Below are positions 1 to 5,601 of a stretch of DNA of 6,845 nt, in pieces. The notes below the pieces were generated by a model. The model did no database searches and had not been told where the DNA came from. It saw nothing but the letters and a program-made list of their open reading frames with translations. Made by a program: the position numbers and the translations under genes. The stretch lies in assembly GCA_022729615.1 (NCBI GenBank), contig DZAQ01000074.1, positions 1-6,845 on the forward strand. Direction: 5' to 3'. The DNA is from Sulfurovum sp. GTDB taxonomy: Bacteria > Campylobacterota > Campylobacteria > Campylobacterales > Sulfurovaceae. How positions within the stretch are numbered: the first letter of the stretch is position 1; each line of letters starts with the position of its first letter.

Positions 1-29
1 ACTACTCCAGTCGAAACCAAGTCACCCCC
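1..29 (-). ncRNA. ssrA: tmRNA (transfer-messenger RNA), 5' end only, cut by window edge
   Basis: On the minus strand, from position 29 down to 1, the sequence begins GGGGGTGACTTGGTTTCGAC and continues with TGGAGTAGT. This fits the conserved tmRNA 5' end pattern, GGGG-UGA...GG-UUCGAC-GG, which forms the 5' half of the acceptor stem and the D-arm-like loop. It closely resembles the 5' end of Campylobacter tmRNA as I remember it. tmRNA with SmpB rescues ribosomes stalled on broken mRNAs and tags the unfinished peptide for proteolysis. Only about 29 nt are present, so the tag-coding region, pseudoknots and 3' half lie outside the window. The precursor probably starts near position 59, leaving about 30 nt of leader that RNase P would remove; the mature end at 29 is inferred from the family. 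Confidence 0.87.
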
Positions 30-65
30 ATAAAATACTTTTTGGCATAAGCTTAAAAGCGAGCG

Positions 66-94
66 ATTGTAGCAAGTTTGGCTGGTTATGTCAA
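66..94 (-). promoter_or_regulatory. sigma70 promoter of ssrA
   Basis: Read on the minus strand, TTGACA (94-89) is a perfect -35 box. It is followed by a 17-nt spacer and TACAAT (71-66), a -10 box with an extended TGC just before it. This is the only strong complete promoter in the window, as expected for an abundant stable RNA. The predicted transcription start is near 59-60. The -35 box begins 5 nt after the alr stop codon, so ssrA has its own promoter immediately behind alr, and no terminator hairpin is visible between them. Confidence 0.85.
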
Positions 95-98
95 GGGG

Positions 99-1103
99 TT
101 AGACGATCACCCTTGGGATGGCGGATGCAAGGGCGGTGGTGATCTCGTAGCTGATAGTGCCGAAGTGTTCGGCGGCTTTGTGTGCATCATCCATGATACA
201 AATGCTCTGCTCCTCACTCTCAAGCGAAATGAAATCCATCGAAACCCGACCAAGAATGGGGAGTCCTGCTGCCGTCAAGAAGGGTTTGGCGCTATCGCCT
301 CTCGTCCAGCCGTCTCCATATCCTAGATCATAGGTGGAGACGCGCATATCGCGAGCCGCTTCAAAATTCCCGCCGTACCCTATGCGTTCACCTGGTTTGA
401 GATCGCGGCTTGAAACCTTGTGCGCATAGAGCTTCAACACAGGCTTGAGCAAAATGGGATCAAAGCAGGCGGGAAGATCACTGTATCCATACGCTGCGAT
501 GCCGACTCTGACGATATCCTCATTGAAGATTTTGGATCGAAGGATGGCTGCTGAATTGTGTGAATGAACCCTGATGTTGGCGAAACCCTTTGCGCGAAGA
601 TCTCCTCGGAGCGCCTCAAACTGCTTTTGCTGCCAAAAAAACTCAGAGCTTAGAAGATCGGCGCTTCTAAAGTGCGTCATGAGTCCGACCAGCTCAAGTC
701 CGTTTTCTTGTATGAGCTCTAGCGCTTTGTCAACTTCTTGCGGTTTGATGCCGTTGCGGTGCATACCCGTATCGACTTTGAGCTCTACCTTGGTGCCTTC
801 GGGGATGGCGGTGATCTGCTCGAGTGAATTGATCGCGTAGGAGTATTTATCGTGCTCGACCGTCTCTCCGCCCAAAATCAGGATCGTTTCAAAAAGAGGG
901 AGGATGAGCCCGGCTTCGGTGTGATCTCTCACAACGGCATGTTTGATCCCAAAATCGCTTGCTAAGTGCGCCATTATCTCTATACCGTGACCATAAGCGT
1001 TGTCTTTGAGGACAATGGCTATCTTGTCGATTGAGCCTGCTTTTAGGGCAATTTGGTTAAGATTGTGATGAAAATTATTTTTATTGATCGTGATAAGCGC
1101 CAT
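99..1103 (-). CDS. alr: Alanine racemase (PLP-dependent)
   Basis: This 334-residue cytosolic enzyme interconverts L- and D-alanine, supplying D-Ala for peptidoglycan. The N-terminal PLP barrel carries the cofactor lysine K33 in VLKDNAYGHG (31-40). R115 lies in the DTGMHRNGI segment (111-119). The C-terminal beta domain carries the likely catalytic tyrosine Y243 in GERIGYGGNF, followed by GYGDGW (261-266), GRVSMD (285-290) and the terminal YEI...IPRV motif. The length is at the short end for the family, which is often 350-370 residues. I chose the ATG at 1103 because family members begin with this first strand (ALITINKNNF). An in-frame ATG at 1130 would add nine residues, but it has no Shine-Dalgarno and lies upstream of the best -10 box. 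No SD precedes 1103 either, so the mRNA may be leaderless. The gene is divergent from aguA and followed by ssrA. Confidence 0.93.
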   Translation of the reverse strand: MALITINKNNFHHNLNQIALKAGSIDKIAIVLKDNAYGHGIEIMAHLASDFGIKHAVVRDHTEAGLILPLFETILILGGETVEHDKYSYAINSLEQITAIPEGTKVELKVDTGMHRNGIKPQEVDKALELIQENGLELVGLMTHFRSADLLSSEFFWQQKQFEALRGDLRAKGFANIRVHSHNSAAILRSKIFNEDIVRVGIAAYGYSDLPACFDPILLKPVLKLYAHKVSSRDLKPGERIGYGGNFEAARDMRVSTYDLGYGDGWTRGDSAKPFLTAAGLPILGRVSMDFISLESEEQSICIMDDAHKAAEHFGTISYEITTALASAIPRVIV

Positions 1104-1118
1104 GAGGTGGATTATACT
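1090..1118 (+). promoter_or_regulatory. Candidate promoter for aguAB
   Basis: On the plus strand GTGATA (1090-1095, 4 of 6 matches to TTGACA) lies 17 nt before TATACT (1113-1118, 5 of 6 matches to TATAAT). Transcription would start near 1125 and give a leader of about 56 nt before aguA. The -35 part lies inside the first codons of the divergent alr gene, and the -10 box overlaps the alr -10 box by four bases. The assignment rests on pattern matching alone. Confidence 0.42.
1111..1116 (-). promoter_or_regulatory. -10 box for alr (possible leaderless transcript)
   Basis: The minus strand reads TATAAT at 1116-1111, a perfect -10 hexamer, ending 7 nt before the alr ATG at 1103. Transcription would normally start 6-8 nt after the hexamer, that is at about 1103-1105, on or just before the start codon. 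No recognisable -35 box lies at the right distance, which is common in Campylobacterota. The hexamer overlaps the opposite-strand -10 box proposed for aguA. Confidence 0.5.
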
Positions 1119-1146
1119 CAAATTTCTCATAAAGGAGTTTGAGTAT

Positions 1147-1200
1147 ATGGTCTATTTGTTGAAGAGTTGGAGGAGAAGATATGCGAAGAATGAAGGCTGA
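1147..1200 (+). CDS. Possible 17-codon upstream ORF / leader peptide overlapping the aguA start
   Basis: An ATG at 1147 is preceded by a strong Shine-Dalgarno, AAAGGAG (1131-1137), with 9 nt spacing. It opens a 17-residue frame, MVYLLKSWRRRYAKNEG, that stops at 1198-1200. Its frame differs from aguA and it runs across the aguA start codon (1181). Codons 9-11 are AGG AGA AGA (Arg-Arg-Arg) and coincide with the aguA SD. The good SD and its position just after the predicted transcription start favour real translation. Against this, the Arg triplet may simply be the out-of-frame reading of the aguA SD, and such short frames are common by chance. No known peptide is recognised. Confidence 0.27.
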   Translation: MVYLLKSWRRRYAKNEG

Positions 1201-2179
1201 ATGGGAGTCGCAAAGAGCCGTATTGATGGCTTTTCCCCATGAAGATACGGATTGGGCGGATGACTTGGAGTCCGCTCTTTCGACTTTTGTCCGTATCGCT
1301 CAGGCGATAGCCTATGCCCAGCCGGTCTATATCCTCTGTAAAAGCAAAGAGAGTATTTCTGATCTTTTTTGCAGTACGCACAATATGAGCTTTATCGAAA
1401 TTCCTACCAACGATACATGGACACGGGACTATGGGGCTATTTCGATAGAGGAGATGGGCGAGAGCAGGCTTCTTGATTTCAGATTTGACGGATGGGGCGG
1501 GAAATTTGACGCCTCGCTTGACACTCTTGTCAATCAAAAACTGCATGCCAAAGGCTATATGGGCACTACCCCTTTGGAGACTGTCGATTTTGTCCTCGAA
1601 GGAGGCTCCATCGAATCAGACGGCGAGGGGACTATCCTCACTACATCCCAATGCCTCTGCAATCCAAACCGCAATGGCGGACTCTCAAAAGAGGAGATTG
1701 GGCTGAAGCTCTCGGAGTATTTGGGGGCGCAACGGATTCTCTGGCTTGACCATGGCTATCTTGCCGGTGATGATACCGATAGCCATATTGACACGCTTGC
1801 TCGTTTTGTTGACAAAGCGAGTATCGCCTATGTCAAGTGCGATGACAAGGAGGATGAGCACTACGAAGCGCTCGCGCTGATGGAGGAGGAGCTTAGGAGT
1901 TTTCGTACGCCGGAAGGAGATACTTATAGGCTCATACCTTTGCCGATGTGTGAAGCCAAATATGATAGCAGCGGCAAGCGGTTGGCGGCAACCTATGCCA
2001 ATTTCCTGATCACCAACAAGGCGCTCATCTATCCGACTTACCGGGCATCGACAGACAAAGAAGCGGGTGAGATATTCAAAAGTCTCTTTCCAAGAAGGGA
2101 GATCATCCCTGTTGACTGTATGAGGCTCATCGAAGAGGGGGGCAGTCTGCACTGCTCGACAATGCAAATCGCAAACTAA
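1181..2179 (+). CDS. aguA: Agmatine deiminase (agmatine iminohydrolase)
   Basis: This 332-residue protein of the peptidyl-arginine deiminase / agmatine deiminase family hydrolyses agmatine to N-carbamoylputrescine and ammonia in the cytosol. The expected guanidine-modifying motifs appear in order: AEWE near the N-terminus (6-9), TWTRDYG (79-85, with D83), LEGGS (139-143), SHID (201-204, with H202 and D204) and EEGGSLHC (318-325), where C325 is the likely nucleophile eight residues from the end. The length is slightly below the roughly 350-370 typical of bacterial AguA. The ATG at 1181 has a strong SD, GGAGGAG (1169-1175), 5 nt upstream, and an in-frame stop at 1160 rules out an earlier start. 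The ATG at 1190 is less well spaced. aguB begins 10 nt after the stop, and the aguA stop codon is part of the aguB SD (TAAGGAG), which points to co-transcription and probable coupling. Putrescine synthesis is more likely than a role on proteins. Confidence 0.93.
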   Translation: MRRMKAEWESQRAVLMAFPHEDTDWADDLESALSTFVRIAQAIAYAQPVYILCKSKESISDLFCSTHNMSFIEIPTNDTWTRDYGAISIEEMGESRLLDFRFDGWGGKFDASLDTLVNQKLHAKGYMGTTPLETVDFVLEGGSIESDGEGTILTTSQCLCNPNRNGGLSKEEIGLKLSEYLGAQRILWLDHGYLAGDDTDSHIDTLARFVDKASIAYVKCDDKEDEHYEALALMEEELRSFRTPEGDTYRLIPLPMCEAKYDSSGKRLAATYANFLITNKALIYPTYRASTDKEAGEIFKSLFPRREIIPVDCMRLIEEGGSLHCSTMQIAN

Positions 2180-2189
2180 GGAGTAAATA

Positions 2190-3065
2190 ATGATAACTGC
2201 ACTCATCCAGCAGCGCTACTACGGGAGCAAAGAGGTGACAATCGAGGCTACAGCCCAAAAGATCGCAGAGGCAGGCAAGAGTGGCGCGCAGCTTGTAATT
2301 CTCCAAGAGCTTCATCAAAATGAGTACTTTTGCCAGAGTGAAGATACGGCGTTTTTCGATTATGCAGCGAATTTTGAGCAGGATATCCTCTATTGGGGCG
2401 GCGTAGCCAAGGAGCATAATGTTGTATTGGTTACTTCGCTTTTTGAGAAGCGGGCTCCGGGCCTCTATCACAATACAGCCGTTGTTTTCGAAAAGGACGG
2501 GAGTGTTGCGGGTAGATACCGCAAGATGCACATCCCGGATGATCCCGGATTTTATGAGAAATTTTATTTTACGCCGGGTGATCTTGGGTTTGAGCCTATC
2601 GATACCAGTGTGGGGCGGCTTGGCGTGTTGGTGTGCTGGGATCAGTGGTATCCCGAAGCCGCAAGGATTATGGCGCTCAAGGGGGCGGAACTGCTCATCT
2701 ATCCGACAGCTATCGGTTGGTTTGACGCAGACAGCCAAGCCGAAAAAGAGCGCCAAAAGGAGGCATGGATCACCATTCAGCGCTCACATGCTGTAGCCAA
2801 CGGCATTCCGGTACTTTCATGCAACCGTGTAGGTTTTGAGGCAGACAGTGCCGGTATCATGCCGGGTATCCGATTTTGGGGCAACAGCTTTGTCTGCGGC
2901 GCGCAGGGGGAGATGATCGCGCAGGCGGACAGTCAAAGCGAAACGATTCTTTATGCAGAGATCGAGCATAAGCGTACCAAAGAGGTACGGGATATCTGGC
3001 CTTTTTTGCGAGACCGCCGCATCGAAGCCTATGCGCCTCTCTTGAAGCGTTATTGCGATGATTGA
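2190..3065 (+). CDS. aguB: N-carbamoylputrescine amidase
   Basis: This 291-residue nitrilase-superfamily (carbon-nitrogen hydrolase) enzyme hydrolyses N-carbamoylputrescine to putrescine, CO2 and ammonia. The Glu-Lys-Cys triad is complete: E40 in LQELHQNEYFC, K112 in YRKMHIPDDPG (110-120) and C149 in VLVCWDQWYPEAAR (147-160). The DPG-FYEKFYFTPGD stretch (118-131) is characteristic of the AguB branch, and the length is normal for the group. The ATG at 2190 has the SD TAAGGAG (2177-2183) 6 nt upstream, overlapping the aguA stop codon. With aguA it forms a complete agmatine-to-putrescine pathway. In Campylobacterota, putrescine made this way feeds spermidine synthesis by the carboxyspermidine route (established for relatives, not visible here). 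Arginine decarboxylase, needed to make agmatine, is not in the window. Confidence 0.94.
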   Translation: MITALIQQRYYGSKEVTIEATAQKIAEAGKSGAQLVILQELHQNEYFCQSEDTAFFDYAANFEQDILYWGGVAKEHNVVLVTSLFEKRAPGLYHNTAVVFEKDGSVAGRYRKMHIPDDPGFYEKFYFTPGDLGFEPIDTSVGRLGVLVCWDQWYPEAARIMALKGAELLIYPTAIGWFDADSQAEKERQKEAWITIQRSHAVANGIPVLSCNRVGFEADSAGIMPGIRFWGNSFVCGAQGEMIAQADSQSETILYAEIEHKRTKEVRDIWPFLRDRRIEAYAPLLKRYCDD

Positions 3066-3093
3066 TTGATAGCGCTTATGTTAATCATTACTT

Positions 3094-3102
3094 TGCTATA
3101 AT
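3094..3102 (+). promoter_or_regulatory. Extended -10 promoter of the globin gene
   Basis: TGCTATAAT at 3094-3102 is a perfect extended -10 element (TGn plus TATAAT). It lies in the 65-bp gap between aguB and the globin gene. No convincing -35 box lies 16-18 nt upstream. Transcription would start near 3109, giving a leader of about 22 nt that contains the SD CGGAG (3120-3124) before the ATG at 3131. This suggests the globin is transcribed independently of aguAB. I see no regulator operator in the gap. Confidence 0.65.
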
Positions 3103-3130
3103 TGTTCAATATCAAAATTCGGAGTGAAAT

Positions 3131-3601
3131 ATGTATGAAGCAGAGTCTGTCGAGAAGGGCAAACCGGTTGATTGGAAATTGCCGCCTCGTGAATTTTATG
3201 AGGCGCTTGGATTTGAAGGGATGCAGGATTTGATGTATCGCTTTTATGATGAGATCTATGAGAGCAGTATCGCCAACTTCTTCCCTCAAGATCATGAGGA
3301 GTTTGACAAGGTCAAGGAGAAAAACACCCGCTTTTTCATCGAACTGTGCGGCGGACCGAAAGTCTATCAGGAGAGCGCTGATAGCGGGATGGAGCTCAAT
3401 GAGTATATGCTGCGCATCCATGATGAGTTCTCTATCACCGACAAATCGCGATTTGAGTGGCTGGGCTGCATGGAGAAGGTGCTGCGGGAGACAGATGTGG
3501 ATCAGAAGCTCATAGACGGCTTTTGGGACTATCTCGAGAAGTTCTCAAGACTCACCGTCAATACATTTCCTGACGGAAGCAAATACTACGCCAATCTCTA
3601 A
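3131..3601 (+). CDS. Truncated (2/2) hemoglobin, group II-like
   Basis: This 156-residue protein matches the 2/2 globin fold in its second and third quarters. A helix-B motif, LMYRFYDEIY (34-43), places Y39 at the probable B10 position. A Phe pair at 50-51 fits the CD turn. The segment FFIELCGGPKVY (68-79) resembles the group II 'LFLSGWLGGPPLY' signature. H97 in RIHDEFSI (95-102) is the probable proximal heme ligand, and EWLGCM (109-114) supplies the Trp at G8 (W110) shared by groups II and III. Such proteins bind heme and O2 or NO in the cytosol and are linked to nitrosative or oxidative stress or O2 handling; the role here is inference. About 20 extra N-terminal residues and a short C-terminal tail exceed the usual ~120-residue core. 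Start: ATG with SD CGGAG 6 nt upstream. The gene has its own promoter and converges on the Nudix gene. Confidence 0.78.
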   Translation: MYEAESVEKGKPVDWKLPPREFYEALGFEGMQDLMYRFYDEIYESSIANFFPQDHEEFDKVKEKNTRFFIELCGGPKVYQESADSGMELNEYMLRIHDEFSITDKSRFEWLGCMEKVLRETDVDQKLIDGFWDYLEKFSRLTVNTFPDGSKYYANL

Positions 3602-3614
3602 AAAGAAGAGAACC

Positions 3615-3652
3615 TCCAAAGGGCAGATCAAACTACAAAACTCACCCTTGGG
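3615..3652. terminator. Weak candidate bidirectional terminator between convergent genes
   Basis: The 57-bp gap between the globin stop (3601) and the Nudix stop (3659) contains CCAAAGGG (3615-3622) and CCCTTGG (3645-3651). They can pair as a seven-base stem with one bulged A and a loop of about 22 nt. On the plus strand a short T run (3657-3660) follows; on the minus strand a pyrimidine-rich stretch ending in TTTTT follows about 8 nt after the stem. The large loop and poor U tracts make this weak, but the gap is where convergent genes would need a terminator. Confidence 0.27.
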
Positions 3653-3658
3653 ATGGTT

Positions 3659-4222
3659 TTACTTTCGATCAAAAAACCACATAAACGCAAAGAGCAGACC
3701 TGGGGTTTTGGCGACGGATTCGTCGTAGATAAATCGCTTTGCTTCCTCTATGGGCATCTCGATCACCTCGATCATCTCATGGTCTATGCCACCGCCCTGC
3801 GAAACCCTCATCGACTCATCCACTTGGGCATAGTAGAGGGTTTGCTTGCTGCCGGCAAAGCCGACTGAGGTATAAAATGAGGTGATCTTCTCTATTTTTT
3901 CCAGCGGTACTCTGAAGCCGCACTCCTCCTCTATCTCCTCGTGCGCGATCTGCAAAAGCGGCAGCTCTTTGTCCACCAATCCTGCGCAGAGCTCGATCGT
4001 AGTGCCATCGTCATTGTGCAGATAGACAGCAGGTCGAAACTGCTTGACCAAGATGAAGCTGTCGCGCTTTGTGTGGTAGATAAGTATCGCTACACTGTCA
4101 TGCGCACGGACGATCTCCCAATTTTTCTCTATCCCGTGCTGACGGTAGGTCGCAAGAGATGTGAAGATATAGCGCGGTGTATGCAGTGGCGAGAGTGCAA
4201 AGTTTTGGATATGCTTTTTCAT
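3659..4222 (-). CDS. Nudix hydrolase, probable UDP-sugar / ADP-sugar diphosphatase (NUDT14-like)
   Basis: This 187-residue Nudix protein resembles NUDT14-type UDP-glucose pyrophosphatases along its length: ELCAGLVD (77-84), then EEIEEECGF (95-103), then SVGFAGSKQTLYYA (119-132), the GGG-x-DHEMIEVIE stretch (143-155) and a KTPGLLF-x-F-x-WF end (172-184). Such enzymes cleave nucleotide sugars (UDP-glucose, ADP-ribose) to NMP and sugar phosphate using Mg2+. The Nudix box is atypical: the usual Arg before the Glu cluster is E95, and the first Glu (GX5E) falls on L87 with E86 next to it. The metal-binding E96, E99 and E100 are kept. The start at 4222 overlaps the mgtE stop as ATGA and begins with MKKH. 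The longer in-frame ATG at 4429 is an out-of-frame reading of mgtE. No strong SD precedes 4222, so translation probably depends on mgtE termination. This is the last gene of the csd3-mgtE-nudix operon. Confidence 0.85.
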   Translation of the reverse strand: MKKHIQNFALSPLHTPRYIFTSLATYRQHGIEKNWEIVRAHDSVAILIYHTKRDSFILVKQFRPAVYLHNDDGTTIELCAGLVDKELPLLQIAHEEIEEECGFRVPLEKIEKITSFYTSVGFAGSKQTLYYAQVDESMRVSQGGGIDHEMIEVIEMPIEEAKRFIYDESVAKTPGLLFAFMWFFDRK

Positions 4223-5589
4223 GTCATGATCGCTTTCGCCAGTCCGAGAAAGGCAAAAAATCCTACAATATCGGTAATAGTAGTAAGAAGTACGGAACTC
4301 GCCACCGCAGGGTCGGTACCGATCTTTTTGAGCGCTAGAGGGATCACCGCTCCGAAGGTACCTGCCGCCAAAAGATTGATGATCATGGCAAGGGCGATCA
4401 CAAATCCAAGGCTTTGGTTGTGGAACCAAAAATAGGCGATAACTCCCATCAAAATCGCGAAAATCATCCCATTGAGCAGTGCGACGATGATCTCTTGGCG
4501 GATAAAATCTTTGGACTCAGACCAGCTCATCTCTCCAAGTGCGATCTGGCGCACCATGATCGTCAAAGATTGTGTCCCGGCATTGCCGCCCATGGAGGCG
4601 ACGATGGGCATCAGTACGGCTAGTGCGACAAACTTTTCGATAGTCTCATCAAAAAGTCCGATGACCAAAGATGCCAAAATTGCTGTAATGAGGTTGATGC
4701 CGAGCCAAATCCCTCGTTTTTTGGTGATGGAGAGGATCTCTTTGTCCTCCTCGGTCACATCATCAACCCCTGCCATTTTGTAGATCTGGCTTGTGGCACG
4801 CTCTTCGATGATGTCATAAATGTCGTCTGAGGTGATACGCCCGACAAGTACCCCTTGGTTATCGACCACGGGAAGCACGACGAGGTTGAACTTCTCAAAG
4901 ATAGTGACTACTTCATCGACTCCGCTGCTTGCTTGGACTTTTTGGATAATTTTGTGCGTTTTGTCAAAATAGTCTCTGAATGTTTTTTGAAAGTCAAATG
5001 TAATGAGGTCTTCGAGAAGGATAATCCCGATCAGCATATCAAATTTATCGATGATAAAAACTTGATTGATATTGTCGAGGTACTCCTCCTCTTTGAGCTT
5101 TTTGAGACGCTCGATGGCATCGCCGATGACCTCATCAAGATGCGCCGAAAAGAGCTCTGTCTGCATCAAGGCTCCCGCTTCATCATCTTCATATTTTTTG
5201 AGAAGTTCTATCTCTTCTATATTTTCTTGATCGAGACTTGAGAGAACCTCTTTCTCTTTCTCGCTATCGAGCGCTTCGATATCCTGCATCAAGTCAACGG
5301 CATCATCCGAGTCAAGCTCTTCGATAATATCAACAAGTTTGCTTACGGAGAGATCATTGAGCGCTTCATCCTTGATGTTGACGGGGAGCTCCAGAAGAAC
5401 TTCGCCAAGATACTCTTCCGGAACCCTCTGTGCAAACTCCAAAAAGCTCTCTTGCCCTTCTTGGGTATAGATCTCTTTGAGTATTTTGGCTATCTCGGTC
5501 GCATGGTACTCCTCAAATCGATCCGGATCTTCTATCAGGGTATTGAGAAGGATTTTTGACTCTTGCAAGTGTATGGTTTTGTCTGCCAC
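4219..5589 (-). CDS. mgtE: MgtE-family magnesium channel/transporter
   Basis: This 456-residue inner-membrane Mg2+ channel shows the full MgtE architecture. An acidic N-terminal superhelical domain (about 12-135) is followed by DDEAGALM (135-142), then two CBS domains (about 140-265, with VFIIDKFDMLIGIILLEDLI and LPVVDNQGVLVGRITSDDI as core strands). A connecting helix leads to five predicted membrane helices (about 294-313, 320-345, 366-388, 394-420, 428-453). The pore signature PIVASMGGNAGTQS (328-341) and the final-helix TTITD (436-440) are present; D440 probably corresponds to the Mg2+-coordinating Asp of the Thermus protein. In that protein the N and CBS domains sense intracellular Mg2+ and close the pore. 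Translation starts at GTG (5589) with the SD AGGGG (5600-5596) 6 nt away. It lies 12 nt after the M23 peptidase gene, and its stop overlaps the Nudix start. Length is normal and no key motif is missing. Confidence 0.95.
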   Translation of the reverse strand: MADKTIHLQESKILLNTLIEDPDRFEEYHATEIAKILKEIYTQEGQESFLEFAQRVPEEYLGEVLLELPVNIKDEALNDLSVSKLVDIIEELDSDDAVDLMQDIEALDSEKEKEVLSSLDQENIEEIELLKKYEDDEAGALMQTELFSAHLDEVIGDAIERLKKLKEEEYLDNINQVFIIDKFDMLIGIILLEDLITFDFQKTFRDYFDKTHKIIQKVQASSGVDEVVTIFEKFNLVVLPVVDNQGVLVGRITSDDIYDIIEERATSQIYKMAGVDDVTEEDKEILSITKKRGIWLGINLITAILASLVIGLFDETIEKFVALAVLMPIVASMGGNAGTQSLTIMVRQIALGEMSWSESKDFIRQEIIVALLNGMIFAILMGVIAYFWFHNQSLGFVIALAMIINLLAAGTFGAVIPLALKKIGTDPAVASSVLLTTITDIVGFFAFLGLAKAIMT

Positions 5590-5601
5590 TAAGGACCCCT
5601 T

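Noticed and set aside
51..60. GCTTAAAAGC near-palindrome in the ssrA leader
   Set aside because: It gives only a four-pair stem with a two-base loop, too small to be an operator or terminator without other evidence.
1104..1130. Nine-residue N-terminal extension of alr from the ATG at 1130
   Set aside because: There is no Shine-Dalgarno before 1130, the best -10 box lies downstream of it, and alanine racemases start at the strand beginning at 1103.
1127..1546. 139-residue minus-strand frame overlapping the alr start region
   Set aside because: It is antisense to aguA, has no recognisable domain, and crosses the divergent promoter region; it fits a shadow frame.
2127..2756. 209-residue open frame on the minus strand
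   Set aside because: It is antisense to aguB, which carries a full catalytic triad. Its translation is Cys- and Arg-rich with no family signature.
3066..3093. Possible terminator hairpin after aguB (ATGATT / AATCAT)
   Set aside because: The stem is only six A/T-rich pairs with a loop of about 19 nt and no T run, so it is not credible as an intrinsic terminator.
4223..4429. N-terminal extension of the Nudix gene starting at 4429
   Set aside because: The added 69 residues are an out-of-frame reading of the mgtE membrane domain. The 4222 start forms an ATGA overlap and fits the family length.
5590..5601. Mg2+ riboswitch or promoter ahead of mgtE
   Set aside because: Only 12 nt separate mgtE from the preceding gene, just enough for an SD. 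Any Mg2+ control would have to lie upstream of the window or act through the MgtE protein.
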